64,000 nucleotides of DNA from Wuchereria bancrofti (taxonomy: Eukaryota; Nematoda; Chromadorea; Rhabditida; Onchocercidae), in contig SSBO01000012.1 in the NCBI GenBank assembly GCA_005281725.1, positions 21,972,426 to 22,036,425 of the forward strand, given 5' to 3'. This document shows, one piece after another, positions 26,716 through 41,700 of the stretch. Each line of letters opens with the position of its first letter. The stretch's first letter is position 1. Under the pieces are notes generated by a model. The model saw nothing but the letters and a program-made list of their open reading frames with translations, searched no databases and was not told the DNA's origin. A program made the translations under genes and the position numbers.

Positions 26716-29700
26716 TCAGTGGCCGTTAACATTAACAGAAAGCTCTGAAATGGCTTTGTTAGTGGCTGGTTTTGGTGACGCATTCTTTAGTGATTTTTTG
26801 TGTACAATTGATGCTTTATAACTGATTGCTTCATCAAGACTGTTTATATATGAATCATCGGATAATGATTCCAATGAACGGAACTGAAATTTTTGTAGCA
26901 TATTAAAATATATATGAAATGATATGATTATCTACTGAAATTTCTTGATAAAGAAAATTGAGATTTGATTTTGATAATTTTAAAATCAATTTATTACAAT
27001 TGATAGACTAGTTAGGTGATAACATGTACGGTGCACTCCCTTAATATTACGTGAATTGATCTATTTCTCCTAACTGATATCACATAATCATGATTATAAT
27101 CATGATTAGCACTACTAGAAAACCTGTAATAACTTTATACCTATTCAATATATCAACATTACAGGTAATACTAATGGATAAGGTTACGTTATATTGCTTC
27201 TTTTCAATAGATTTTTTCCGCTTATTTTGTTTCCTTAGTTATATTATCAATAATTTTACTAAATTATTTTCTTTTCCAATTTTTGTATCCAAACTTCAAC
27301 CTTACGATTTTTTTTTTTTGAATTAACAATTTTATTTAAAAAATAAGTAGTGTTCCGAATATGTCAAAATAAATATTAATTAAAAAAGATTAAATAAGAT
27401 TAATTTCAGTATAACTGTAGAGCCGAAAAAAATAATATTAATTTTTTTTTTTTTAAGATTTAAAAATAAAATAATCAGAAATAGCAAGGAAAATTTGAAC
27501 TCACTTGCATTTTTGATGTTGGAAAATCAGTACCAGAACAACTAAATGATAAACTATCCCAGGTATGAGTTTCTGTTTCTGTTGCAAAAAATGAACTTTT
27601 CGCATGACGATATAGTTTTGATGAAACGCAAAGTTTCCTTCGACGACGATAAAATGCTGATGCCATTGCTAATAATTTTTTTTTTTTTTTTTGAAAAAAA
27701 TAAGATATATTAATTATTAATGATTAAAAATTTTTGTAAATTTTTAAAATTTCATAAATTTTGAAAAAAGCAAGCAAGCAAAAAAAAAAAGAACAAATTT
27801 GAAATAATAAATTTTAAATACCAATGCCAATGCCAAATGCTGTCATAATAATAACAGCACTAATAGCAATTAATATNNNNNNNNNNNTTTTTTTTTTTTT
27901 TTTGAAAAAAATAAGATATATTAATTATTAATGATTAAAAATTTTTGTAAATTTTTAAAATTTCATAAATTTTGAAAAAAGCAAGCAAGCAAAAAAAAAA
28001 AGAACAAATTTGAAATAATAAATTTTAAATACCAATGCCAATGCCAAATGCTGTCATAATAATAACAGCACTAATAGCAATTAATATAGTATTCAATACA
28101 TCATCCATATGATTCGAGACATGCCGGGAATCGTAGAATGCAATTATTTCATCTGCTAAAATAAATAAAATTAAAATTACCAGCAAAAACTATCATTGCA
28201 TTTATGTTAGGATTAAATTAATATTCATATCTGTGATTATCTGATCAGTAAGGAAAAAAAAATTAAATATTAAACTCAAACTAAATTATAAATTTCAAAA
28301 TTAATAATTATTTTCTTACGAATTCATTAATTTCTTCTTGAATTTAATTTTTGTTCTTGCTTTTATTGTATTCTTTTATTTTCTCCCTTCGCTATTTCTC
28401 ATCTATTATTGAAGTTGAAATTAAACATTTGAAAAATAAGCAATATTTTGCAAAATGTTAAACTAAAACATGAAAAGAAAAATATCTTTCAAATTCAGCA
28501 AAACAAAATTGAATTAAATTTTAATTCAACTCAAAATTTATTCATTCTTTTATGAATTATTTACTTATGTAATTCAAGCAATTTGTTTAAGTTTCATGAG
28601 AAAATAGAATAGAGAAAACTTCAACATTGAATTTTTCAATTGCTCAAAGAAAAAAATCGTCTCAGGAATTTCACTATTTTATCCGGAAAACAAATATTGA
28701 AGCAATTTAGAAAGAAAAACAAGGAAAACGAGAGAGAGAGAGTAAGCGAAAGGTAGCTTTTTCGAGTTAAATTTTCTGCAGAATTTTAATTATCTTATCA
28801 TTAATTAGAAATTAAAAATTGTTAATTTCAATTAGTGGTCACTGATAACAATGAAGATATTCTATTTTCTTTTTGTGTGCTTTCAATATTTTGAGTAGAA
28901 TAACAACAATAACCTTTACCATACAGTATTTTCCCTAATTTTTCCTTTTAATTTAATCATAATTATCCTTAATTGAAACTATTTATTTTAATAATTACCG
29001 CTAATCCTTAATTGAAAGTATTTATTTTAATAATTATCGCTAATGAATATAGCTAATTTGTCGAATAATCTTTTTATTTTTTATTTTTAATACAATGAAA
29101 GGTAAAACTTACTATTTTTAATTTCAGAGCTATCATTTCCAAAAGTAGTCAGATTTGATGATTTCTTATAATTGATTGAATCGGTTATTTTTGATATGAC
29201 TAATGACATTTCCATACCATTTTTTTCTTTCAATTTCACTTTTAATTTATTTTCCTAAAATAATTTTTATAATAATATTTCAATAAATAACCAAACTACT
29301 ATTAAGCATTCATACGCTTTCTTTTTTCCGGATATGAATAAACAAAATATCATTTAACTATGTATTAATTACTCTACTAGATAAACTGATAATAATTTGT
29401 ACTATAAATTGCATCATTTTAACTTATCAATCAATATACGATAAATTATTTTCGTCTTCCGAAAGTGTTCCGGAAACGTATTCGGAAAAGCTAAACTCTG
29501 GTACTGCTCAATTGTTTCTCAGAAGACAAATGAAATAATAAACAAATGTTATCGTACGATTAATAGCAAACATTAAAATCGATAGTGTATTTAAATTTAA
29601 AATGAACATTAATTATCTTGTATTATCAACATAACTAATTACATTGCTACCATCATTCATTCCTATAATTTTACAAATTTGATTTTTTTGCAATGAAATA

Positions 29701-32700
29701 TTTTTACACAAGAAAAGTAATAAAAATTTGAATTGAATACATGGAAGGTTAAATTTGCTAATACAAATAACTTTGAACATTTTGTTGATGCGACAAAATT
29801 GTCCATAGGTGACAATAAAATATCGGCGACAAAATTTTCATTCATATTTAGGTGACAATAATATTGTTGCTATAATTAATGGCCACAAAAGAATAACTGT
29901 ATCGAACGATTAATTGTTTGAATTTTGTATAATTCATCATTTTACAAATAACACATTTTCATTGAATTATCGAATGGAAGAATATCTGTTTGTAAAAATT
30001 TCAAACTAACAAATACATTAAATGTTAATAATTACATCTCATATAGATGAATTGAATTAAAATTCCTACAGCACAGTAATATCTATTAATTTATTAAATT
30101 CTAATTTTTCATTCAAATATGCTTGAAACAAACAAATTGTAATCAAGATTGCTAGATTTGAGAATTTAATATCAAAACGTATAGATTGGTATCATTTTGC
30201 TCATTTATTTATTAAATTTAATTCATTTTTTCTAATTTCTCTTTACTTAATTCTAAATTTTTCTAATTTCTCTTCACATTTAATGAAAAATTTATTTTCT
30301 AAAGTTTAGTGAAACATTAAAATTTCCAAATGTATGATAAAGCAATCAACAGTATTCTCATAAACATTCTCATAAACAATAATTCTGGTAATTATAGGAG
30401 GAAAAAACAAATTTTAAAAAAAAGAACAAAAAATGAATGATTAAAATTAATAGAAAAAAAAGCTTACATTGAAATGAAACTACCAAATGAAATAATAAAT
30501 TCATTTAGCATTAAATTTCTTTCATTTTTTTTTTTTTGCAACAACTAAAATGCTCAGTTAAGTTTTTAATAGGTAAAAAAAAAATTAATGAAAATATTGC
30601 ATTATATTTGATAGAATTATTATACAATCAAAAAATTCATTATGATTTGTTTTTTGTCTGAATTTTTCAACAAATCAATTATTAACAAAAAAAAAAAACA
30701 AGAAAACAAGAAAGAAATGATTATTGCATGTTTGCAACGTGAAATTGTAAAGTGCCATAAAATTAGTCATATAATTTTTCAGAATTTTCAAATAATTAAG
30801 GAAAAAAATATATAAACAGACTTGTTTTATGCATGAAATAATATTATAAATTGAATTTTTAATATTATAAATTGAATTTTAACATTTAATTATAATTTCA
30901 CTGTTTATTTTATATACTATTGTAAGGTGGAAACATATTTATTAGATATATTTCAAATTATCATTTCAAATTTCCCCTACATTTTCTTTCTTTTTTTTTT
31001 ATTTCCATGAAATATAAAGTGACCGTATTGTTAATAGATTGATTTATTGTTGTACTATTCATAATTTAATTTTGAAAGTCTTTCATTCTGAATTTCGGTG
31101 ACAATTAAATTTTAATTCTTTTAGTGAAAATCTTTTAACTGTACATTTCAAAACATTCCCAAATGTCTAATTCATATTTATCTCTAAAATTAAGGTAATC
31201 ATTGGCTCTATGTTGTTGCAATTTTACTTGAACAAAGTTTAAATATTTCAAAATTTTCATTTCGAAATGGACTGTTAAATATTTTTTTTAAGGAATATGT
31301 TTACATATATTTACAATGATTATTATCATTAAATCAATCCCATGTTTGTTAGAAGTTAACCTTAGATGACCTCACATATTTCTGATAATTAGTGCTGCTG
31401 TATTAATTCTATTTATAGCATATCAAAACATTTTTGAAATTCTAAACGAATTAAACGAATCAATTTTTCTCACCTGTTTTTTTCTCCCATTTTATGTATT
31501 TCGTAAAAGTAATCGTAAATAAATTTCAAGTTTTTAAAATGAATCACTGAAATTTGTTCAGTTAGTTGCTTATATTTCGGAAGAAAAGAAAAAAAAACGA
31601 TTAGAAGTGTAACTTAAAAAATGACAAAAAAACATGATTTATAATCAAAAGAGAAGAAAATGGATGAAAGAGAGAGAGAGAGAGAGAGAAAGGGAGAAAA
31701 CAGGGATGAAAGCAAATTAAAGAGGAATGAATGAATGAATGGAAGAACTGAATAAAACTGAGATTTGTATCTTTTCGAATGAAATTCGCTCATTTAAATT
31801 GAATTCAGAAGCAATCTGTGCATTTTCAGGATAGAAAACATAATGATATCAACCAGAAAGTCATTGTAAAATTTCATTTTTTTTTTTGTTTTGTTTTTGA
31901 TGATTAATCGAAACCAATCAGTTAAGAAAAAAGAATACGAAGGAAGAAAAGGAAAAGAAAGAAAAGAAAAGAAAAAAGAATGAAAGAACGATTGATAATA
32001 AATAAATATACTTATTTACTGTCTTTCGTCCTCTTACATTTGTTTATTTAATAAAATGATTTGAAATTGTTTATATTCTTTCAAAATTTTCTTCATTTTC
32101 TTTCATCCTTATTTTTCCTTTTTCTCTTCTTCTTCTTTTTCCTCATTCAATCAAAAATTTTATCTCTTTTTTTCTCGTTTTACAGTTTTCGTTTTTCGTT
32201 CATTGCCCTTCTTGTTCTTAATAATAAAAAAAAAAAAAAGAAAAAAACAGAAAAGTTTGACAGGGATCAAATATTTCAATAAAACTTCATTTCATATATA
32301 ATTAACAATAATAATTAATAATAATAGTTGTAATAATAACAACAATAATAATAATAAATTATTATTAACAATAATGATAAATCAAATGGATGAAATAATA
32401 AGCAAAATTTTTTAAACTTTAAAAAGTTTTCTAATATGATAAGTCAGCATATTGCAAAATATACCATAATTTGATTTTGTTAAATATCATAATTTAATGT
32501 CTACTATTTTATATTCTGTTGGTAATAAAGTAATAACAGAAATATCTCCGGAAATTATCTTTTCACATTTTATCATTATCATTTTATCTATTTATAGTAT
32601 TGCCTCATTTAACGTATGTTTTTATTCCTTCTCTTGCTCCCTTCATTATCGGATGATAATAAAAAAATTTGATTGTAAAATTTACCGGAATTAATACAAA

Positions 32701-35700
32701 TTGAAATTTTGTAAAAACAAATTATTTTCTTTTATTTACAAGTTTTAGATTAACGAAATATATAACTTTCTGTTAAATATCATGTTATTAACAAATATGG
32801 TTTTTAAAAGATTTAATTCTGTTTGAAAAATTTCAATTTTCCTGATGGCCACAATTTCTCTTTCCCTTTCTTTCTCTTCCTTTCTCTCTCTCTTTCTCTC
32901 TGTTTAAGTCATTGTTAAATTTGATAGAAAAGTAATTATTATCGATATGTTGTGATAAGCAGTATTCTTTGAAACAAATACCTGATTGAATGAATTAATT
33001 GATAAGTTTGAAAATGGCAATTGCAACCTTTTAGAACAAATTATTTTGAATAGTATTTCTTATCATATCATATCATATCATATTATGAACAAATAAAATA
33101 TAGCATTTAAACTCTTCTGAAATTAGGCCTGAATATATGTTACAAAGAAAATGAAATCCAGCATTGATTAGACAATAACACCAATATTTCTACTAAGCTA
33201 AAAGAGCCAATATACCAAAGGCAAGAATAACCTTATCATAAATAAATTGTTTTAAATGATGATACAGTAAACTTTGAATAAATCGAAGTTGAAAAAATAT
33301 TTAAGTTGATAAATTGATAAGATTGATAAAATCAAAATTGGTAAAATATGTAAGCAGTTGTTGCATTGCAAAATTAAATATTACTGTTGAAGTTTCAAAT
33401 TATTCTCAAATAAGTTCTCTAATGTTTAATTTTAAACTTTTCTTTTCCAAATTTTGATTTGCAAAGTACTCAAATAATTTTGTGTGTATTTTGAAAATAT
33501 TGAAAAACATAATCTAAATTATTTTTATATTTTCAGTAACAAAAATTAATTATCGTTAATTGAAATGATTATTTCAGTAACGGACAAAATTTACATTTCT
33601 CTTGTTGTTTACTCTCTTTCATTTTCCTTCCAATCCGTCCCATTCATTCTTATACAGTCCGATCTATAATCAAACATGAATTTGAATATTTTAAAATATT
33701 TAAATTTAAACAAATTTGTCAGCAAAAAGTACTAAGCATATCCCAGTTCTATCACATAAACGATATCATAGACTTAAATCAAGAAAATAATTACAATTCA
33801 TTACTTAAAAATAGTTCTTTCGAAAAAATGACAAAATTTCTTCTAAAACAAAAGAAACAAAAAAAAAAAAAAAAATTAGTAATAATAATAAATGCTTGAA
33901 AAGCTATTGCACGGACTAATTAAAATTAAAACACAGAAACTAATTTGCTTTAAATCAAAGAAAAAATATGACAAATGCGCAAATAGCAAATAATAATGTG
34001 ATGACAACAGTTGACACATATATTAATAGCAATATTTTATTTGCATAATTTATATACTAATTTTTCCAACTCTCCATTTTTTATTTTTTGAAAATTTTTG
34101 TTTTAATTTCATTCTTACATGCATATTTTGGTTGAAATTATCACAAATGATGACAGTTATAAAAATAATTTTTCATCCACCAAGCAACTAATTTTTTTTC
34201 TCAAACAAAATTATTTTTTCGACTTTTGAATAATTCTTTTATTTATCTTCTTTTTTCATTCTTATCTCTTATCTTTCATGGAAATAATCTAAATTTTAAA
34301 TTTTTAGAAATTCATTAATTGTGAAAAGTGTTATCACGAAATGGCGAGAAGAAAGAGGTGGCAGAAAAAAGAATGAAAAAAGTGAAAATGTCAAAAATTC
34401 ATTCTGATGAATGCAAAATTTGAAATGCAAAAATAACTATTAAATAAAAAACAAATAAATAACTTTTCTTTTTTTTTTTTGATAATATAAAGTTTTAATA
34501 ATGTTTTAACTGTAATACTTAATAAAAATTAAATTAGTAGCAAATTTCTCATTGAAATTTTCAATTTTACAAATTATACTATCACTTTATTCTTAATGAT
34601 TTCATCCCAAAATTTTTAAATTTACTGTAACTCATCCTTTTAAGAGAATTTAATGAATTATTTTCGATGAGTTGCAAAATAACTAAATTTTGATATACAA
34701 TAATTACATTTTTAGAAACAATTATTCTATCGTCTATACAAAAATGCTTTAAATTTGAAAAACAACAAATTTAACTTAGCCATAATCATTTGTATATATA
34801 TTTTATTGTATGCAATAAAGAAAATGCATTTTGTTAAGTTCAAATTTAAAATAAAATTTAAAAATATTAATTGCATATGGTCAAAGCATTATTGCTGTTC
34901 CTTCAAAGAAAAAAAAAACTTTCGGTAGTTTAAATAAAAATTTTCCAATTGAATTTATTTGAATAGAAAAAATATTGAAATGGAGCAAAAGTTTATTTCA
35001 AAATGCTCAAGTAATATATGATATGACATATTCGATGAGTAATGTTATTAATGCAAAAATAGTTGAAATGTCAAAAAAATTTTTGAAAACAGTTTTTCAT
35101 CAGATTTATTGATAATAGTTTTTTTTTTCTTTGATTATTTCATTGAAAATATGCGATAAAAAAAAGTTGTAGTAAAATAATGTTTGAATCAAAATATACA
35201 AAAACTACAAAAGCTTATTATAATTTTTATAGTTGTACTTAATTAACTGTCACTTAATTATAGTGGTATTATAGTGATTTACAACAAATTTTTTAATTTT
35301 TATAGTTGTACTTAATTAACTGTCACATAATTATAGTGGTATTATAGTGATTTACAACAAATTTTTTAATTTTTATAGTTGTACTTAATTAACTGTCACA
35401 TAATTATAGTGGTATTATAGTGATTTACAACAAATTTTTTAATTTTTATAGTTGTACTTAATTAACTGTCACATAATTATAGTGGTATTATAGTGATTTA
35501 CAACAAATTTTTTAATTTTTATAGTTGTACTTAATTAACTGTCACATAATTATAGTAGTATTATAGTAATTTGTAATGATTTTCTTTTTAATTTAATAAG
35601 TTTAAGAATAATCTATAAAATTTATGTGATGCAATCGTCATTTATATTAACAATTATCAGTGAAATGCATAAAATTAAAATTAAGTTTTTTTTGTCTTTC

Positions 35701-38700
35701 TTTTTCCTTCCATTTTAATCTAATTTTAATTTACGATCTAATTAAATTTTACCTTTAACATGGAAATATTTTAAATGTAAGACAACATTGGTGATTATTT
35801 AGGTGGTAGATAATATTTTCAATGAAATGAAAGATAAAATATACTATAAAAGTTTAATAAAGACATACTATTATCATTTTAGGAACATTTAAATTTGATA
35901 TTAAAAATTTTCATTAGCAGATATAAGTTGTAAAATTTCTCAAATTAATTGAACAAATGTAATAATTAATATAAAAAATAATATTTTGAATTTTAATATA
36001 ACATGAAAGAAATATGATTCCAATTTTCATTTGTTAAAAAATATTACTTAATTAAGCAAATATTAATTTTTAATGAAGTAGTTGAAATTGTGATATTATT
36101 ATAATATGTGAGGAATATCATCCCAATTTTTATTGTGTGGTAAATACTATGTAATTAATTTAATAAAATATTTTAAATCTTTTGGAAGATTTAAATAATA
36201 TCACTTTTCATAATTAAAATAATGTTTTCATAATTCATATAATATATAATTCTTATAATTAATAGAATATCAGTTGAATTAACTTAAATACTTCAATACC
36301 TACAAATATGATAAATTTAGAGAGAGAGGGAGGGAGAGAAGAGAGAGAGAGGGAGTGAGGACACATTCGTATACAATAATACAACATGAAACAGTTGACA
36401 GTTACCTGAAGTTACCTGAGCTAAAAAAGACAATGTGTTTGTATTGGCTTTATCTTTTATAAAAATTCGATTAATGAAACGTTAGAATTTTGAAAAATAT
36501 TTAAAGTATGAATACTAAATTTCGTAATATAATGGCTAAAAATTTAAATCAATTTTTGGCAATTCTAATTTTAATGAAAATATTCGACGTAGAAAAATCA
36601 ATGTATGAATGTTAAAATTAGCTAATTTTTTCTTCCTCAATTTGTAGATGAACAATTAAACTAAATATTTGCTGTTTGAATAATAAAAGTGTTAATAAAA
36701 TTGAAAGTGAAAATGAATTTATTAGCAATAATTTTATGAAGTGTTAAAATATTGATTAGCTTTAATTAAATTTTGTACAATAACAACTGATAATATTTGT
36801 TAATTATACTGATTGTAAATGTTTATAATTAAGATTAGCTTATTTTAATTTATAGGAAACCATGATTCTTTTTTTTACAATAACTATCAGAATGTGCTAT
36901 GACAAATAATTATATGTAATCAGTATATTTGTAAATGATAATGATAATTTCTTACTTTTGATAAAGTAATAAATGAAGTAAAAAAAAAAAATGATGTAAG
37001 GATGTGTTTTTATAATTTGTAAACATTAGAGAGGACAAAGAAGAAAATTGTGTAATATATTTTATAAATGATAAATATTTCTTTTTAAATCCAACGCAGC
37101 GTAAAATGAAATTTATAATAATCATTCTAATAAAGGCAAAAGATTAACTTTTGAAAAGGAAATCGAATTTATAATCTTTGTTTCCCTTGTTCTGTTGAAA
37201 TGCTAAAATTCCAACTAAGTTTGCTAACATTGGAAATTATATGTTAGGAAAAAGAATTGACAATAAATGGAATTTAAATTGAAATTAAACACAAGAAATA
37301 ATCATTTACACAAGTGATTCCAATATATTCGTTCAGATAATTTAAGACATAGAAGTATTATATTTAATTTTATTCAGTAAAAAAAAATATTGTCGGTGAA
37401 AAAAAGAAGGAAAAGTAATAATAAATGAATTGGAAATTATACAAAAAGTAGCACAAGAATTTGACAACTGATCGAAATGAAAAAATTGAATTAGAAGTAA
37501 ATTTGAATTTACTCAAAAATTCGAGATATTATTGATTTAATAGAACGAAAGCATTTCTCTAAATGATTATTACATTTTTTGTTTCAATTTAAATCACATT
37601 TATTGTTTACTCTATTTTTGACAATTAGCAGATAAGATATAACCTTTAACCTTAGCAAACTTATAAAATTGCAAATTATAACGAAAGCACTTCTACCAAT
37701 TTTTATATTTGATAAAATATTAGAAATTTTTGTATTCAATATCAAAATTTTTTATATTTGACAAAATAAAAGAAAGAAATATTATAAATTTAAATTCGAC
37801 TTCTTCTTGCTTCATTGTCTTTTCCATTTAATGAAATGGTATTGAATACAAATGATGAAATTAATTTGCTTTCTCCTCCTCCTTCCTCACTGAAAAAAGA
37901 GAAAAAAATCAATTCTACCTTTAAAAATACAAATGATGAGGAAAAAGGTGGGTGGAAAAAAGATTAAAGATTATTAGTTACCTCTTCACAATGTTATAAT
38001 TTGAACACTTACCTGGCTTGTAAAAAAAAGAATAAATTGAAATGTATGCAGACATTTTATCGAAAGATGATCAAATATAGGAAATAGCCTAGACGAAGTT
38101 TTTTTTTTTTTTTAAAGAGTAAAATGTGAAGGAAAAAAATCGATGATAAAAGGAATTGAAAAATTTTGATGTAAAGGAATAAAGTGAGTGGAATGAAAAT
38201 ACGACATGACAAAATGAATAGAGTAAATAATACTTCAAAATTAATTCAAAGTATTATAGTGGAATCAATGAGGCATAGGATAAGTCATTAAATGAAGTAA
38301 ATTTTTGAATGGGTAAGAAACAGTAAACAAATAAATAACCGGAAAATGAGAAAAAAGCCATTATGAAATATTTTGAAATTGCTATGACAAGGAAATGTTT
38401 TAATTGTGCAAAATCACTAATCATTTAGAAAATTGAGCAAATTTTTTTTTTTTCTTTTTAATATCAATAAAAAGAAGCAAAATTTGGTTAGCTGAAACAT
38501 AGGCATGTTTTAATAAATTTAATAACAAATAGCAGAAAAAAAAAATGACGAATGAATGATGATGAATGAATTGTTATTTTTAAAAGCTTCAAAAATTTCT
38601 GAAATTTTGAAAATATGGAATAATAACAAAAGTATAAATTGTTCTAAGATGATTCAACATAGATTTGGAATTTTATTAAGGTTTTTTTCATTTATTTTTA

Positions 38701-41700
38701 ATATTATTAATTTTAATAAATGATCAAATTGAAAATTTTTTGAAGTATGCGAACATATAATAATCATAGTACTATGGTAATTGGATAATTAAATTAATTA
38801 ACTCAGTATTTTTTGTTTTTCATTTTTTCTTTGATTGAAATGACAGATTTAATCAATTTTTTTCTAATCACTTTAAGATCACAGATTAAAGTATTATTAC
38901 ACTCGCATTACTATTCATACTATCATTAAAAATAATCATATATGAGCAAAAAAAATTCACCACTGTAGCATTATTTTATCAAATAAAATCTGGTCGAATA
39001 TTCTCAATAAAATTTGAAATTTAAAATGGCTGATTGTTAACTTAAGGTTAATTAGAAAATGGTAGTTGATAATACAGCAATTAGACAATCAGTTTAATCA
39101 AAATTTCCCAATTAAAATCTGTTATCTTTGTTCATGCCGACTTTTTTTCAATTATAACAAGTAATATTTGCATTTTCAAAAATAATAGTAATATTTTAAA
39201 TAAAAATTTCAGACGGAAAGCATTTCATCGGAATAAGTGCAATGACAATTTAATCCTAACATTTTGGAATAAGTGCAATGACATTGAGAATAATTATCGT
39301 AATTGAGAAATTTCAAGTTTTCATAATTTCGATATTTGAAATTTTACTTTTATAAGAAATAATGTTGTGAAATTCTATTTCATGGAATCAAGCAAATTAA
39401 TTTCTGTTAAATCTTCCAATCATTTCCTAACAAATTTAATCTTTCCAAATTTTGATTTTGAAAATCTAAATTGCTATCTTTTTTTCCTCCTCTATAGAAT
39501 GCTAAAAAGTTTTGGCAAAATATTTTGGAAAAAATTTTATAACATAACAAAATTGAAAATTTTGAATTAGCAATAAAGCAAACAGAAGCAATAATCAAAA
39601 TTATTTCATTCTTTTTCTTTTTTCTTGTTGCTAAGGACAAGTTCAAGAAATTTTAATGGAAATTAAATTTCATTCCACGTTATGGTGTCAACTGCTGACG
39701 TTCATTTGTTTAGCATTGCCGTCAAAAGATTGATGTAAGAATTGAAATTGATCGAAATGATAAATAATTTAATTAGGATAAGGCAATTTTTATTTAATTT
39801 AAGTTTTATGAGAATTCATTTATTGTCTCGCTGTTTTTTTTTATAATCTTTTACATACTTTTATAATCTTTTTTTTTTGTTTCTTAAAAAATAAATTTGT
39901 TCTTTTATAGTTATTTCTAGAACAAAAAAAAATTTTTTTTTTAGAGTGCTAAAATCAAAAATATCGCCCCAAATAATGTAAGAAAATGCTCTTAATATAT
40001 GCACTGCATTTGAATTTCATTAAAATTTAGGTCTTACGGTAGAAATATATTTAAAATCAATTTTATCAAATCCTAAAGTGTTACTATAAGTTAGTAAGAA
40101 ATTTTTTTTGTTGAAAAATTTTTTTCTCTTTCTTTCTTTCTTCTTCTTTCTCTTTTATTAAAAAAAAAAATGAAAAGGACAAAAAAAAAGAATGAAATGA
40201 AAAAGAGATTTTAAAGGAAATCAAGTATGAGAGAATATGAGAATAAAACATATTTACCCTGTAAATATTGTCATATCCGTAGGATAAATTGCTGTCACTT
40301 CTAATTAAAATGTATAAATTATCCAACAATAAAATGTTACTTTTTAGTTTTTCAAAAAATAAACGTAAAGCAACTATTAAATGTTGAATTTTAAATAAAA
40401 CTAAACTATATTATTTGTATTGAAAGAAAACTTTTTACAAATTTTTATAAAAAAATAGAACAAAAAAAAAAAATTAGTAAATGCATACTTTATATGACAG
40501 CGCAAATATATCATTGTTTAATAAACTGTTTCAAAACTTTTCTTTCAATTTTTTTTTAATAAAATCTTTTTTATTTGCCTCTTTGAGATAATACAAAGAT
40601 CATAAGAAATTCATAAATGTATGATAAAGATTAAAATTTTTGATTGAAAAAAAAAAAGAGCAAATAAGAGAATAAATGGAAAGAAATAGTATGTTATAAT
40701 AAGCGAATTTTAATTTACAGTAATAGCGGAAACTTAAATATTCATTAATTATAAACTTATCTCATCTTAATTAATTTTAATTATAAATTTATCGGAATAA
40801 TTTGTATTGATTAACCTAAAGTTTTTTAATGTTTCTTTTTTTTTTTGTTCAAAAAAAAAGAAAAAACGAAAACGGATGACTCATAACTGAAAATAAGAAA
40901 AAAGTTCGTTCCACTGAAAAAGCAGTATGAGTCATCACTGAAATGCTGTCATTAAATATTGGAAAATGAAGTGACATTTAAGAATTAACATTTCGTGCAT
41001 TTTTGCATACGTACAAATTTATTGAAACATTCGCAATTTTTAGCTATTCTTTCCTCATAAAAAAAAAGGAAAAACCGAAAAGAAATAAAAAATTGTATTA
41101 AAATCAAACTTCAATTTGAAAAATTTTGAAGTATTTGCAAGGATTAGTAATTAACAAAATGTCTAATTAATGCATCGACAATTTTTTTTTTAATTTTATA
41201 TTTAACAATTATATTGACATTTTATACAATTTCATTTCAAATTTGTTTTTAAAATTAAGTTTTGATTGGCAAATAAGAAATAATAACGAACTAATTAACT
41301 AATTAATTAATAAAACATTGACTAATTAGGTCAGTTTTACAAGGATTAATAATTAATGAAAGAAAGAAAATGTTGTAGCAAATATTTTACGCTAACTTAA
41401 TATTATCTTTGAAGCAAATTTTGAGAAAGTTAAATTTTTGAAGCAAATTTTGGGAAAATTAAATCTTTGAAGCAAATTTTGGGAAAATTAAATCTTTGAA
41501 GCAAATTTTGAGAAAGTTAAATCATTTTGAAATTTCCATATTCATCAAATTTTGACTTTTTTTCTTCAAAAATTAAACATAAAACTTTTCAGATTAAACT
41601 TTTTTTTTCTTTTTTAAAAATTATTGTAGTTTTTTTCTAATTTATAATGCTAAAATGATAGTTATAAAACAAGTTATTTCAATAATTCATGCAGATTTAA

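Larger units (their letters stand above)
29255..40257 (-). other. 11-kb intron of the Ig membrane protein gene
   Basis: This AT-rich stretch has no exon that fits the flanking phases (0 to 0) with confidence, except a possible 21-nt microexon at about 31357-31377. It holds the 73-bp array at 35221-35578, GA runs at 31672-31688 and 36321-36356, and two joined acceptor/donor sites near 38012 and 36405-36415. Calling it a single intron rests on the phase match between the exons at its ends. Confidence 0.45.

Noticed and set aside
29420..29500. Minus-strand frame FSEYVSGTLSEDENNL
   Set aside because: Protein-like, but its donor leaves phase 2 while the next exon needs phase 0; kept only as a motif cluster.
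31477..31549. Candidate minus-strand exon (HFKNLKFIYDYFYEIHKMG)
   Set aside because: Good acceptor and donor but open only in a phase that no neighbouring exon supplies.
33613..33663. Candidate minus-strand exon (SDCIRMNGTDWKENER)
   Set aside because: Has splice-like ends, but its phase does not fit the neighbouring exons I support (0 to 0), so including it would break the frame.
39640..39745. GC-richer patch with a signal-peptide-like plus-strand frame (MEIKFHSTLWCQLLTFICLA)
   Set aside because: A stop follows after 25 codons, no proper donor is in frame, and the minus strand is equally open.
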